From contig OY757020.1 in the NCBI GenBank assembly GCA_963580285.1, positions 104,163,497 to 104,227,496 of the forward strand: a stretch of 64,000 bases of DNA, given 5' to 3'. This document shows positions 1 through 10,723 of this stretch, in pieces; the stretch's first letter is position 1; every line of letters begins with the position of its first letter. The stretch comes from Lucinisca nassula. Taxonomy: Eukaryota; Mollusca; Bivalvia; Lucinida; Lucinidae. The notes below the pieces were generated by a model. That model searched no databases. It was not told the origin of the DNA and worked only from the letters and a program-made list of their open reading frames with translations. The position numbers were made by a program, and so were the translations under genes.

Positions 1-467
1 CCAAAGACACCAAAGGGAAAGAAACACAAACATGAAGCGACCAGACCATAATGGAAACCATAACAAAGGATGGCCATAAGGACAGTTCCTTTCCCACAAA
101 ATGGCCAAAATGGCCATCCAACACAAAAACAACACAAGCGATACATACAGTAAATAGTAACAAACAACAACATAAATAAAGCGCCACAGAAGAACCGCCT
201 TGGAACGGTCAGTGGGAAGAAATCCACTGGGGGGGGGGGGCTTAAATCGATTTTACATGGCCATAATCCTCGCCCTTACCTCTGTCGCGGTATACACTAA
301 TTTTGTTTAGTCCACATGAAGGCTTCCTAACGCATCAGTGTAACATCTCCGAGAACATACAAATCAAAAAACTACAGAGATGAAACAAGGTTGAGGACTC
401 GACAGCATACAACAACAGAATTGCTGGTGCAAAAGAAAACCAACAGTCAGACCCCGAGGAAATAAGA
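1..467. repeat. Dispersed repeat family I, copy 1 (left end cut by window)
   Basis: Shares long stretches with 7690-8445, 34741-35262, 38560-38950 and others (marker: the GAAAGTAACTGTCC / TCGATTTTACGTGGCC blocks). Short open frames are not conserved between copies, so I see no coding function. Contains a run of G at 229-240. Confidence 0.8.
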
Positions 468-589
468 GCGAAAATAAGAAATTGAAACAAGCCGTTGAAA
501 TTCGACAATATTTATAATTAACCAATAAGAACCTAGGCTGAGGGCACTATTGTGATTCTATTAATCAATAATTTGTATTGACCCAGTTA

Positions 590-960
590 CTGTATTGGTC
601 CGAGGCCAAAGGTTTGCCGAGGACCTGTATATCTTTTCCAATGCGAAATAACTTGATTAATGACAATTTTATAAAAACGTGGTTATTGATTTTTGCAAAT
701 TGACCTCCGAGTAATATTGGTTGATCTGGTGTTAACACGGATGACCTACGACCAATGGAGAACGGTGTTTATTACTAATTTAACTATCCTGTATTACACC
801 AGGTCAACCAAATTTGAATATTAACTGGAGGTCAAAAATCATAAATCATGTTTTCAATTTTTTGAATTAATAAAATTTTCATTAATCAAGTAATTTCGTA
901 TTGGCCAAGTTACAGGTCCTCGGTCAGCTGAATTGCCTCGGCCTTAATAACATTATATAA
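590..960. repeat. Foldback (palindromic) element
   Basis: The left half (GGTCCGAGGCC..., GCCGAGGACCTGTA..., AACTTGATTAATGA..., GACCTCC...) recurs in reverse complement in the right half, ending CTCGGCC. The arms are about 170 bp with scattered mismatches. No coding content. Confidence 0.7.
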
Positions 961-1189
961 TGGAGTACCCGAGGGTCCGCGGCTCAGGCCATATCAACCC
1001 GGCGGTCCAGGCCTTGTCCCGAGGGCAGTCCATTAACCTTGGTTAGGCAGTGCATTGGACAATTACTCCAAAACAATACACCACAAACACAGGGTTTTAG
1101 GTTAGTTTCCTGTAAATCAACGAAGCGACAACAAGAAACAAGAATTCCGCCGAAGGCTATGTCGCGCCTGTGAGGGCGCAAAGTCACAG

Positions 1190-1742
1190 AACCATGAAAT
1201 CTAGGGCATGGTCAAATGTTTATGCTTCCACCAAATATCATTAATGAAGCTCTAATAGTTCTTGAGAAATGAACTAAAACATTAGGTTGAACACTAGGGT
1301 TGGTGCAATAGTTCACCAAGTCAGTGGACCATGAAATTTAGGTCAAGGTCAAATATGGATGCTTGCATTTAAGTTGCCATCAACAGGTACAAGTTTGTAC
1401 CAAGTATCATTAATGAAGCTCTTATATTTCTTGAGAAATAAACTTGAACCTTTGGGTGAACGCTAGGGTGGTCGCAATATTTTACAGAGTGGGTGAACCA
1501 TGAAATGTAGGTCAAGCTCAAATATGGATGCTTGCACTCATGTTGCCATCCACAGATACAAGTTTGTACTAAATATCACTAATGAAGCTCTTATAGTTCT
1601 TGAGAAATAAATTTGAACCTTTGGGTGAACGCTAGGGTGGTCGCAAATGTTGACGCCTTTACAAACGGACGAACAGACGTACGGACTGAAAACCGGGCAC
1701 CTTTATCGCATCATGCTAATAGCAGGTGCTACAATAAAACTC
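1190..1742. repeat. Pearl-like tandem array O
   Basis: Three imperfect units (starting near 1190, 1329 and 1498) share CCATGAAATntAGGTCAAG and TAATGAAGCTCTTATA. Followed by ACAAACGGACGAACAGACG microsatellite-like sequence and a short terminal hairpin (CACCT...AGGTG, about 1699-1733). This organisation matches bivalve pearl / non-autonomous Helentron-like elements. Confidence 0.65.
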
Positions 1743-3495
1743 AGCAAAACTAGAACTGTCAGAGGATCTGACTATAGCCCCGCTATAGCCCTGTCAGAGG
1801 AGAAAGACTCATGAATTAAAGGTAAAGACTTGTGAGAGGGTTAAATCCCTAACAAGGTACCTACGCCTTATAGACTTTTCGCGTTATTAGATCTGAAAAA
1901 CAGTCTAAGTTAAAAAATAGGTTTTGGATAATGAAAAAAGCACATGCACATCTTCAGACCTATATGAAAACACCTGTTAAATTTCAAAAGGATTGACTAG
2001 AACTGTAAGAGGAGTTGCGATCACAAGGTAGCAACTTTCTATACATTTTAACATTAGTAGATCTAAAAAAATTGTCTAAGTTAAAAAAGGTGAAATAAGT
2101 AAAAAAATTATTTAAGGATAATGAAAAAAGAAAATGCACATCTTCAGACCTATATGAAAACACCTGTAAAGTTTCAAAAGGATTGACCTAGAACTGTAAG
2201 AGGAGTTGTGGTCACAAGGTAGCTACTCCCTATACATTTTAACATTAGTAGATCTCAAAAATTGTCTAAGTTAAAAAAGGTGAAATAAGTGAAAAAATTA
2301 TTTAAGGATAATGAAAAAAGAAAATGCACATCTTCAGACCTATATGAAAACACCTGTAAAGTTTCAAAAGGATTGACCTAGAACTGTAAGAGGAGTTGCG
2401 GTAACAAGGTAGCTACTCCCTATACATTTTAACATTAGTAGATCTCAAAAATTGTCTAAGTTATAAAAGGTGAAATAAGTGAAAAAAATTATTTAAGGAT
2501 AATGAAAAAAGAATATGCATATCTTCAGACATATATGATAATACCTGTAAAGTTTCAAAAGGATTGACTTAGAACTGTAAGAGGAGTTGCGGTAACAAGG
2601 TAGCTACTCCCTATACATTTTAACATTAGTAGATCTAAAAAAATTGTCTAAGTTAAAAAAGGTGAAATAAGTAAAAAAATTATTTAAGGATAATGAAAAA
2701 AGAAAATGCACATCTTCAGACCTATATGAAAACACCTGTAAAGTTTCAAAAGGATTGACCTAGAACTGTAAGAGGAGTTGTGGTCACAAGGTAGCTACTC
2801 CCTATACATTTTAACATTAGTAGATCTCAAAAATTGTCTAAGTTAAAAAAGGTGAAATAAGTGAAAAAATTATTTAAGGATAATGAAAAAAGAAAATGCA
2901 CATCTTCAGACCTATATGAAAACACCTGTAAAGTTTCAAAAGGATTGACCTAGAACTGTAAGAGGAGTTGCGGTAACAAGGTAGCTACTCCCTATACATT
3001 TTAACATTAGTAGATCTCAAAAATTGTCTAAGTTATAAAAGGTGAAATAAGTGAAAAAAATTATTTAAGGATAATGAAAAAAGAATATGCATATCTTCAG
3101 ACATATATGATAATACCTGTAAAGTTTCAAAAGGATTGACTTAGAACTGTAAGAGGAGTTGCGGTAACAAGGTAGCTACTCCCTATACATTTTAACATTA
3201 GTAGATCTCAAAAATAGTCTAAGTTAAGAAAGGTGAAATAAGTGAAAAAAATTATTTAAGGATAATGAAAAAAGAATATGCACATCTTCAGACCTATATG
3301 AAAACACCTGTAAAGTTTCAAAAGGATTGACCTAGAACTGTTAGAGGAGTTGCGGTAACAAGGTACCCACTATCAAATATTACAGACAGACAGACAGACA
3401 GACGGAATTCCGGACAAATTACCGACAGACGGAATTCCGGACAAGCCAAATCCAATATAGCCCCCGCTTTTTCAAAGCGGGGCTATAATAAATGT
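1743..3495. mobile_element. Pearl-like element with 190-bp tandem array and higher-order structure
   Basis: About 7.5 units of 190-191 bp (anchor ACATTAGTAGATCT at about 2051, 2242, 2432, 2623, 2814, 3004, 3195). Then a (CAGA)n/CAGACGG tract at about 3380-3440 and a terminal hairpin (TAGCCCCCGC...GCGGGGCTA, 3458-3488). The left end carries a matching sub-terminal TATAGCCCCGCTATAGCCC at about 1772-1792. Tandem core, ACRG microsatellite, sub-terminal inverted repeat and 3' hairpin are the layout described for pearl / Helentron-associated elements. Confidence 0.7.
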
Positions 3496-3786
3496 CACAC
3501 AGCGATAGTCCGTAAAAGAAAATTCCAGCCATCTCCGTAGTGGATACTGGAATTGGATCGTTCCGATTTAAATGCTATAGTGCCCGTTGTGCATCTACCG
3601 AAGATTAGCGACTTTCACGTAATGCGTTTCTAGCCACTGAAATAGATATGTTTCATTTGTGATATGCACTAAACAGACAACCTACCCTGCATGCATAGAA
3701 CGTTGACTCGACGTTTTATCAAGTCTGAAGCAAAATTTCCAAAGTTGTTTCAACGTTAATCCAAAGTTGAGGGTCTGCTGAGTACC
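3496..3786. other. No recognised feature
   Basis: Single-copy-looking sequence in the glycosyltransferase upstream intron. I find no acceptor-ORF-donor combination and no match to the repeat families in this window. Confidence 0.5.
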
Positions 3787-4050
3787 CATAATGAAAACAC
3801 ACATGTTCAAAAACACTGCAAACACAAAGATTTTAAGCTGAAAAATTGTGATATTTTTTCTTAATTCTGTTCAAAATATAGTTTGTGGGTACACGTTAGA
3901 ACCGCCTCATCGAGGCGGTTCAAAAGAGTACCCACTTTCTATAATTTAGGCCAGAAATAAGAAAAGTTAGGTTACACCTGTAAACCCAATTTTACTATAT
4001 AAAAGTGGGCTTCAAGGGGGGCAATATTATATTTGCGTGTTTTCGTGATG
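3787..4050. mobile_element. MITE H, abutting the glycosyltransferase acceptor
   Basis: Ends CATAATGAAAACACAC and GCGTGTTTTCGTGATG; central hairpin GTTAGAACCGCCTC/GAGGCGGTT at about 3890-3935. Its right end is 13 bp from the exon at 4064. Confidence 0.85.
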
Positions 4051-4063
4051 ATTTATTTTTCAG

Positions 4064-4143
4064 TTTATGGCGGTGTATACCTGGACTGGGATACAGTAGT
4101 TCTTCGCTCAGTGGACAACCTGAGGGACTTCGACATGACTATG
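4064..4143 (+). CDS. Glycosyltransferase internal exon carrying the DXD motif
   Basis: An 80-bp exon between a TTTTTCAG acceptor (ends 4063) and an ATG|GTAAGA donor (4144). It enters with two bases of a split codon and then reads YGGVYLDWDTVVLRSVDNL followed by RDFDMTM. YGG-x-YLD-x-D is the hallmark of the DXD sugar-binding glycosyltransferase family (Gly_transf_sug, the A4GALT/A4GNT-like group). Here the DWD pair should bind the divalent metal and nucleotide-sugar. These are normally type II Golgi enzymes; the transmembrane N-terminus is not in the window. The frame joins exactly to the exon at 8953 (MTM-GLERPNA). The end of a MITE lies 13 bp upstream of the exon. Donor sugar and acceptor cannot be told from sequence. 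Confidence 0.9.
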
Positions 4144-4186
4144 GTAAGAATACATTATGTTGAAACATACACGTACTAGAACGGTC

Positions 4187-4478
4187 GTTTGTTTGTTTGA
4201 AATGAGGTTTAACGTCCCCATCAACCCCATATACGTCACTTTGGAGACGTTGCTTCCAATTCTGTGGGTCTATTACCCAATATTGAGATGAAGTGACCGC
4301 TTAAAGTAACCAATATGGTTTATATATAAGGGATTGAGATGCCATTTCATCTCAGTGTCGGATAAAAGGCCCACACAATTGGAAGCACCATGCAGCCCAA
4401 TCTATTGAGCCCCGATCGGCGAGGGCAACGTTTGTCCGTCGTTAAACCACAACACAAATCAATCAACCCGCCTGAACC
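4187..4478. repeat. SINE A, internally rearranged copy
   Basis: Begins as a reverse-strand SINE A (tail GTTTGTTTGA, GGTTTAACGTCCCC). Midway, about 4340-4400, it switches to forward-strand SINE A sequence (GAGATGCCATTTCATCTCAG, CACACAATTGGAAGCA). Head-to-head rearrangement within one copy. Confidence 0.7.
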
Positions 4479-4689
4479 CATTCATGGCACATAGAAATAT
4501 ACAATAACACATTTTGACAAGTCAATTTCCAGCTTTATTGATCCCAGCAGGCACACGTCGCTAGGGCAACGTCAAATCAACGTCGGTGCAATGTATCGAC
4601 GTAGATGTGACGTTACACAGATGTCATGACGTTGATGTGACATCAGAATAACGTCCTGTGCATGCTGTCCGGTTTATTGACTTTATTGT

Positions 4690-4774
4690 AAGTCTCACAA
4701 AGCAAGCTGTGAAGGCACGCATCAGACGCCGCGTTCTATGAAGTTTGATTTTGGTCTTCACTGTTTGCCATGGC
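4690..4774. repeat. Fragment of dispersed repeat T
   Basis: Shares the CATCAGACGCCGCG ... CACTGTTTGCCA block with 32780-32810 (reverse orientation) and more loosely with 39400-39460. Confidence 0.5.
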
Positions 4775-4788
4775 CCCCTTTTTTGAAG

Positions 4789-5088
4789 TTTGTTTGTTTG
4801 ATTTGAGGTTTAACGTCCCCGTCAACACTGTAAAGGTCATTTTGGAGACGTTGCTTCCAATTTTGTGGGACTTTTACCCGACATTGAGATGAAATGACAT
4901 CTCAAGCCCTGCCGCCCAATGAAACCAATAGGGTTTATTAGCATGGACGGTCCGCCTCGCTCCGCAGTTCCTGGACAGGCTTAGATCCTCTTAGCGGTTT
5001 ACCAGTACTAGTTTGCGGGCCGGAGTCAGCTCTGCGTGGAAGCATCGTGCAGCCCATATATTTCTTCAAGCCCCTATGGGCGGGGGCG
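4789..5088 (-). mobile_element. SINE A, full length
   Basis: A 300-bp copy flanked by a 14-bp target-site duplication CCCCTTTTTTGAAG (4775-4788 and 5089-5102). The 3' tail reads GTTAAACCTCAAATCAAACA on the - strand. The head is GC-rich (CCCCCGCCCATAGGGGCTTG) and does not look like a tRNA. Confidence 0.9.
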
Positions 5089-5200
5089 CCCCTTTTTTGA
5101 AGACACTACATAATTCAATAAAGGCACTAGTGCTCAAAACCGTGGCTAAATACGCTTTAAAATGTACATGCACACGGATACTGTCGGAAGTAAAAAATTA

Positions 5201-5548
5201 TACAGTAGCACGTCAATGGCTTGAACCCTGATGGCTCGTTTATCATGGATGAGTCGAACCTGTTCTTGAGTCCGCAAATAGGATAAAGGTATAATTTAGA
5301 GAGATTTTCTTCATTTTTCTTGCAAATGTATGTTGTGTTTACTCATTAGAATCGCCTCGATGAGGCGATTCTAAAGAGTACACACAACAAACATTTATAA
5401 TATAGAACACCGAAAAGATATCCTGAAATTATCTCCATTATGCCTCCTGGTATGGCACTAAAAGTAGCTCTTTGTGGCTCGAACTCCCACTGTCTAAAAC
5501 AAATACTCGTGGTCCCAAAGGGGTTCGAGCTATCGAAGTTCGACTGTA
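5201..5548. mobile_element. Pogo-like MITE L, copy 1
   Basis: TIRs of the form TACAGT-GAAC-TC-ATGGCTCGAAC at both ends, with TA at the borders as in pogo/Tigger elements. Central hairpin GTGTTTACTCATTAGAATCG / CGATTCTAAAGAGTACACAC at about 5335-5390. Confidence 0.8.
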
Positions 5549-5680
5549 CTGAGCATGTTTACAAAGATGCCAAAACTGTTCAAAATTCCTCTTTAAGACC
5601 TTCCTGGAACAGTACCTAAGGCAGGATTCCTGCTAGAGAACACTGGGTATAGAAAACAAAGAGAAAGAAGCCATAAAAAG

Positions 5681-5687
<7 letters not shown>

Positions 5688-5739
<52 letters not shown>
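5688..5739. repeat. (GA)n microsatellite
   Basis: About 25 uninterrupted GA units. Confidence 0.97.
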
Positions 5740-5741
<2 letters not shown>

Positions 5742-5756
5742 CCCATAATTTAGCCC

Positions 5757-6032
5757 ACCGTGAACACTCCTCTACACCCCACTTTATAAGACAAAACTAG
5801 TGTTAACAGGGGTATACATTACTTTTCTTATTTATGTTCCTAGACATAGTCTGTTGGTACTCGTTGAAACCGCGGTTCTAGCGAGCACCTTCAATCTGTG
5901 TGGGTTAGAATGAGGCGTTTCTAACGAGCACACTGAACCTATGCGTGGAGTAAAATTAAGAAATATGTTACAGATTTTCATCAGAAAAATACCAAAGATT
6001 GCACTATGTCCTACGGGTGTGTTATCGTAATG
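5757..6032. mobile_element. MITE H2 (degenerate core)
   Basis: Right end CTACGGGTGTGTTATCGTAATG. The core hairpin is present but rearranged: two right-arm-like segments, GTTCTAGCGAGCACC and TTCTAACGAGCACAC. Confidence 0.65.
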
Positions 6033-6086
6033 GCCTCGGGATAGAAAAAAAAAAACTCAGAATGATGAAAAAAACTCAGAATGATC

Positions 6087-6387
6087 CGGCCCCCGCCCAT
6101 CGGGGCTTGAAGAAATAGATGGGCTGCATGATGCCTCCACGCAGAGCTGAAATCGACCCGCACACGAGTACAGGTAAACCTCTTAGAGAATCTAAGCATG
6201 CCCAGGCAAACGGTGCACGAGTCGGACTGTCCATGTTAATAAACCATATTGGTTTCATGGGGCGGCGGGGCTTGAGATGTCATTTAATCTCAAGGTCGGG
6301 TAAAAGTCCCACAAAATTGGAAGCAACGTCTCCAAAATGACCTTTACAGTCTTGACGGGGACGTTAAACCTCCAATCAATCAACCAG
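6087..6387 (+). mobile_element. SINE A
   Basis: Flanked by AGAATGATC (6078-6086 and 6388-6396). Head CGGCCCCCGCCCATCGGGGC, tail GACGTTAAACCTCCAATC. Confidence 0.88.
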
Positions 6388-6507
6388 AGAATGATCGCAA
6401 CAACTAACTCTTAACAAACAACCTTCCTCTTCCGCAGGTTGATTAGACCTCTGCAACAAGGACTATCGGAACCCGAATGTTATGGTTAATTGGTATATAA
6501 ATTCAGA

Positions 6508-6742
6508 TTTTTTTTTTTTTGGTTTTGGTTTTACGGCCCTTTCAAGATTATTTCACTCATATCGAGCCGATTGTTAATCAGAACTGGGCGAAAACCGGAG
6601 TACCGGGAGAAAAAAGCACCTGACCTTCCGTTGCAGAACTTGGCGTCTCACATGTGACCCGAGCGAGGCTTGAACCACAGCGGTGAGAGACCTAATGATC
6701 AAGAGTCAGCGCTCTTAACCACTAGGCCACGGAGGCCCGTTT
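6508..6742 (-). mobile_element. SINE C, tRNA-headed, full length
   Basis: On the - strand it starts GGCCTCCGTGGCCTAGTGGT (A box). A B box GGTTCAAGC follows, then a 3' unit ending GAAAGGGCCGTAAAACCAAA and a poly(A)-like tail. Target-site duplication AAATTCAGA at 6499-6507 and 6743-6751. The anticodon-loop region (GACTCTTGATC) resembles tRNA-Lys(CTT). Confidence 0.88.
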
Positions 6743-6755
6743 AAATTCAGAAAAA

Positions 6756-7035
6756 CATTACGCTAACACACCCGTGTGACATAGTGAATTTTTTTCTCAT
6801 CCCCAAAATGGCTTCTTTTCTGATGAAAATCTGTGATATTTTACTTCTTGTTACTGTGAACATAGGATGTGAGTGCTCGTTAGAACCGCCTCATCGAGGC
6901 GGTTCTAACGAACACCCACAACCTATGTCTTGGAGCAGAAATAAGAAAAAAAATGTTTACCCCCGTAAACCTAAGTTTTCTCTGTATAAAGTAGGGTTAA
7001 GGGGGTGTTCATTTCACGGACTAGTTCACGTGATG
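6756..7035. mobile_element. MITE H2
   Basis: Ends CATTACGCTAACACACCCGTG and CACGGACTAGTTCACGTGATG. Long central palindrome at about 6860-6935 (GTGAGTGCTCGTTAGAACCG / CGGTTCTAACGAACACCCAC). Confidence 0.88.
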
Positions 7036-7337
7036 TATATACTTGTAATGACTTTAGCCCCCGATTTCGTAAAATCATTCTTCGATATACAAAGATTGGG
7101 TACAACATAAATGTTATACGACAGACTTCATGCATGGTAGTTAACCAAATCACGGTTGACAACTTTGCTCCCCTCTTTAATTGCACGCCGGTGGGTCATA
7201 CCTCAGATTCTAGCATAAAGGCTTGGTGCACAATTGTGTAGATTATATTTGGTTTTCGCTGGATGCATCGAGTCCATTGCGAGTAATCTTAAAACCGAGT
7301 ACTAGGGGGCGCATTCAGCCTTGCAGACAGCCGTGCT

Positions 7338-7582
7338 GTTTTGTTTGTTTGATTTGATGTTTAACGTCCCCGTCAGCACTATATGTGTCATTTTGGAGAC
7401 GTTGCTTCCAATTCTGTTGGACTTTTACCGACATTGAGATGAAATGACATCTCAAGCCCTGTCGCCCAATGAAACCAATAGGGTTTATATAAAAGCATGG
7501 ACGGTCCGGCTCGCACCGCTTTGCCTGGGCTGGCTTAGATCCTCTAAGCGGGTTACCAGTACTCGTGGGCGGTCATATTCGC
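7338..7582 (-). mobile_element. SINE A, 5'-truncated
   Basis: Tail and body of SINE A, lacking the GC-rich head. Flanked by a short duplication GCTGTTT at both edges, as expected for truncated LINE-mobilised insertions. Confidence 0.75.
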
Positions 7583-7689
7583 TGTTTATGAAGAAACTCA
7601 ATAAAACCGAGTTTCGGACGTAAGTCAACGTTTTCATTTATTACTGAGAATTAAAATTAAATTTTATATAATGTTGGTTGGTACCTGAT

Positions 7690-8445
7690 GATCCGTCTCA
7701 GGTCGGGCCAGTCGGAGTCTAACTGTTGGTTTTCTTTTTCTTTTGCTCCAGCATTTCAGTGGTTTCTTGTTGTCGAGTCCTCACCGTTGTTTCATCTCTG
7801 TGATTGTTTGATTAATGAGTTAGGAGGCCTTCATGCAGACCGAACCATTTGTTTGTCTAAATCGCGGCGGAAGTAAGGACGAGGATTGCGGCCGCCTAAA
7901 ATCGATTGAACCCCCACCCCCCAGTAAAATTCTTTTCACTGACCGTTTCAAGGCATTTCTTCTGTCGCGGTTTACTTTTGTTGTGGTTTGTCTTTGAGCA
8001 TGTGCATCGCTTATATCTTTTTGTTTTGGCTAGCCAGTTAGCCGTTTTGTGGGAAAGTAACTGTCCTTTTCACTTTCCGCTAGTGATGTTTCCATAATCA
8101 TATGGACCCCGTCAAGCGATTTTGGTTCTTATCGCCTATGCGAGCAGCGAAGTTCAGGCGAGCCTGCGCATCCGCGCAGTCTCGCCAGAACCTTCGCTGC
8201 TCGCTCATACAAGCAGTATACTAAGAGGAACCTTCAGACAGAAAGCCATATGCCTGGCCCCTCTGAATGGCTGGGCAGCCGCAATTAAAATTTGTCATGA
8301 CGGAATGCTCGAAGACACAAATTCGCTTGGCGGGGCTCATATGGTCTAGCTAATTCATGTTTGTGTTTCTCTCTCTTTGAGGTCTCTGATGGGAGCTGTG
8401 GGATAACTGTATCGATTCCTGATCATTGCCTTCACTTCTGTTCTG
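7690..8445. repeat. Dispersed repeat family I, copy 2 (interrupted)
   Basis: The longest copy: 7690-8103 and 8339-8445, split by MITE J at 8104-8338. The right part (TCTGATGGGAGCTGTGGG, TCGATTCCTGATCATTGCC) recurs at 41465-41545. Confidence 0.75.
8104..8338. mobile_element. MITE J, copy 1
   Basis: 235 bp with TIRs GGACCCCGTCAAGCGATTTT / AATTCGCTTGGCGGGGCTC and 4-bp target duplication ATAT (8100-8103, 8339-8342). An internal palindrome, GCGAGCAGCGAA...TTCGCTGCTCGC, lies at about 8139-8207. A copy of identical length is at 26143-26377. Confidence 0.88.
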
Positions 8446-8507
8446 AAAAGCACAAAACAATAAAACGGCACAGTGCCGTTTAAAAACAGAAATAAATACA
8501 ATGTATC

Positions 8508-8856
8508 TACAGTAGAAATTCGATGGCTCGAACACCGATGGCTCGTTTACCATCGATGTGTCGAACCCATTCTTGAACCCTAGCGAAATCCTCTACATAA
8601 AAAATAGTGGGGGATAATTAAGGAGATGTTAGTTTTTTATTTTGCAAATGTATGCTGTGTGTACTCATTAGAATCGCCTCGATGTGGCGATTCTAATGAG
8701 TACACACAGCATGCATGCTCATTATAGAACACCGAAAAGATGTCTTAAAGGATCTCGTTATGCCTCCTGACAGTAACCTCAGTGGCTCGAACTACCCCTG
8801 CCTCGAACAGATTTTCGAGGTCCCAAAGGTGTTCGAGCCATTGAAGTTCGACTGTA
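8508..8856. mobile_element. Pogo-like MITE L, copy 2
   Basis: TIRs TACAGTAGAAATTCGATGGC and GCCATTGAAGTTCGACTGTA with TA borders. Central hairpin GTGTACTCATTAGAATCGCC / GGCGATTCTAATGAGTACAC at about 8655-8712. Confidence 0.88.
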
Positions 8857-8952
8857 TGTACAAATCTGATATAAATAAATCCATTAATCCTTAAAGCGTC
8901 ATACGAATTATAAAGCAGACGACAGTTAATTGTTATTCTCATTTACAAACAG

Positions 8953-9333
8953 GGATTGGAGAGGCCGAATGCCATGGCTTCTCAGTTTCTTATGGCAAGG
9001 AAAGGAGCACCGTTCTTATATCTCTGGCATAAAAGCTACGAGAATGACTACCGTAATTACTGGACGTACAACGCTTTGGCAGTGCCTTTTAGAATAGCAC
9101 AGAAACATCCGGATTTTATACATGTAGAAGGCAACAGATTCAATCTGCCTAACTGGGAGTCAAGAAGTCAGATTTTTCGGCAAAACTATGACTGGTCAGA
9201 CAGTTATGCTATGCATTTATATATACGATGGTACAAAAAAAGGTTCGATGAAAGTATTATAGGCCTATTAAATACAACTCTAGGCAGTGTTTCTCGACAT
9301 ATTTTATTTGGCAACAAAGAGTTATGTGTTTAG
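8953..9333 (+). CDS. Glycosyltransferase terminal exon
   Basis: Acceptor TTTACAAACAG ends at 8952. The exon reads 126 codons to a TAG at 9331-9333, continuing in phase 0 from the exon at 4064-4143. Visible family features are ERPNA, the ARKGAPFL segment (residues 16-23), the YNALAVPF block, IHVEGNRFNLPNW and DWSDSYAMHLYIRWYKK, all typical of the C-terminal half of DXD-type alpha-1,4-glycosyltransferases. The run is open with no lesion, so the gene is probably functional. The protein ends with GNKELCV. A MITE begins 5 bp after the stop codon, so the 3' UTR is repeat-derived. No AATAAA is close to the stop; the first candidates are in later repeats. Confidence 0.92.
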   Translation, partial: GLERPNAMASQFLMARKGAPFLYLWHKSYENDYRNYWTYNALAVPFRIAQKHPDFIHVEGNRFNLPNWESRSQIFRQNYDWSDSYAMHLYIRWYKKRFDESIIGLLNTTLGSVSRHILFGNKELCV

Positions 9334-9338
9334 ATGTG

Positions 9339-9590
9339 CATCGCGAAAACATGCCTAAATATAGCTTTGCTATATACAGGTGGGGTTTAGAGGGGTAAAC
9401 CTTATTTGTCTTATTTCTGCTCAAAATATAGATTGTGCGTACTCGTTAGAACCGGTTCTAACGAGTACCCACTATCTATATTTTAGAGCGGAAATAAGAA
9501 AAATAAGGTATACCCCTTTAAAACCCAAGTTTTACGATATAAAAGTGAGGTTCAATGGGGTCAAAATTAAATAGGTGTGTTTTTGGTGAT
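9339..9590. mobile_element. MITE H, 5 bp after the glycosyltransferase stop codon
   Basis: Ends CATCGCGAAAACATGCC and GGTGTGTTTTTGGTGAT. The hairpin is shortened: arms CGTTAGAACC/GGTTCTAACG meet directly, without the GCCTCGATGAGGC tip. Confidence 0.83.
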
Positions 9591-9654
9591 TTATCGAGAT
9601 TATTGGTGCTTAAGTTGTTACCTGTTCTAGCAAGTACACTATCTAATAGTCTCG

Positions 9655-9908
9655 CATTGTGACCTTTATCGCCGAAAAAATGAAAAATTCAAGATGAAAC
9701 ATTGTGATATTTTTCTTATTTCTGATCAAAATATAGATTGTGGGTACTCGAAAGAACCGCCTCATCAAGGCCGTTCTAACGAGTACCCACAATCTATATT
9801 TTAGAGCCGAAATAAGAAAAATAAGGTTTACCCCTGTAAACACCAGTTTTATTATAAAAAAAGTGGGGTACGAGGGGGTCACAATTATATAAGCGTATTT
9901 TCGTGATG
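9655..9908. mobile_element. MITE H, left-truncated
   Basis: Core hairpin at 9735-9800 (TAGATTGTGGGTACTCG / CGAGTACCCACAATCTA). Right end AAGCGTATTTTCGTGATG; the left TIR is missing. Confidence 0.82.
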
Positions 9909-10191
9909 TATGATTGCGTAAAAATTGTGGGTTTTGTCAGGAAACCCGTATTCTTATACAGAAAGTGCATTTACTAATCCATTTTTAATTCACTGTTCTC
10001 CGATTGTGAAAGCAAACTGGTCGAAACTTCAGTAGATTAAACACATATCGGACCAGAGGTCGATGGTATTTTGCTATCAGTGCTGTGAATATGTTGGTAC
10101 CAGATTTAATAAGAATTCCTTGCGCGCCATCAGCCATATATTTCCGGAGGATTTTAGGGACCTGAAAATAAATGTTTCAAAAATTAATCCG

Positions 10192-10495
10192 CCGCCCCCG
10201 CCCATAGGGGCTTGAAGAAATATATGGGCTGCACGATGCTTCCACGCAGAGCTGAAATCGGCCCGCACACTAGTACTGGTAAACAGCTTAGAGGATCTAA
10301 GCCTGTCCAGGAACCGCGGTGCGAGGCGGACCGTCCATGCTAATAAACCCTATTGGTTTCATTGGGCGACAGGGCTTGAGATGTCATTTCATCTCAATGT
10401 CGGGTAAAAGTCCAACAAAATTGAAAGCAACGTCTCCAAAATGACCTTTACAGTGTTGACGGGGACGTTAAACCTCAAATCAAACAAACAAAATA
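10192..10495 (+). mobile_element. SINE A, full length
   Basis: Flanked by the 13-bp duplication AAAAATTAATCCG (10179-10191 and 10496-10508). Head CGCCCCCGCCCATAGGGGC, tail ACGTTAAACCTCAAATCAAAC. Confidence 0.92.
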
Positions 10496-10723
10496 AAAAA
10501 TTAATCCGTGTTATAGAACAAGTCACTGTTTTGACGAGGCTAGGGTAGAACGGCATGTCGATATAAAAGTGGCCTGTCTCCAAATGCGAATTCAAAAAGT
10601 GCTCATTATATATTTTGTTGCGTTTAGTTTAAAATATAGTACATGCATGTATGATTTTAGTAACAAAATAGGGATGGTTCAACGTTTACGTTAGAATTGC
10701 AGCATGCATTTGCTATTGTATAT

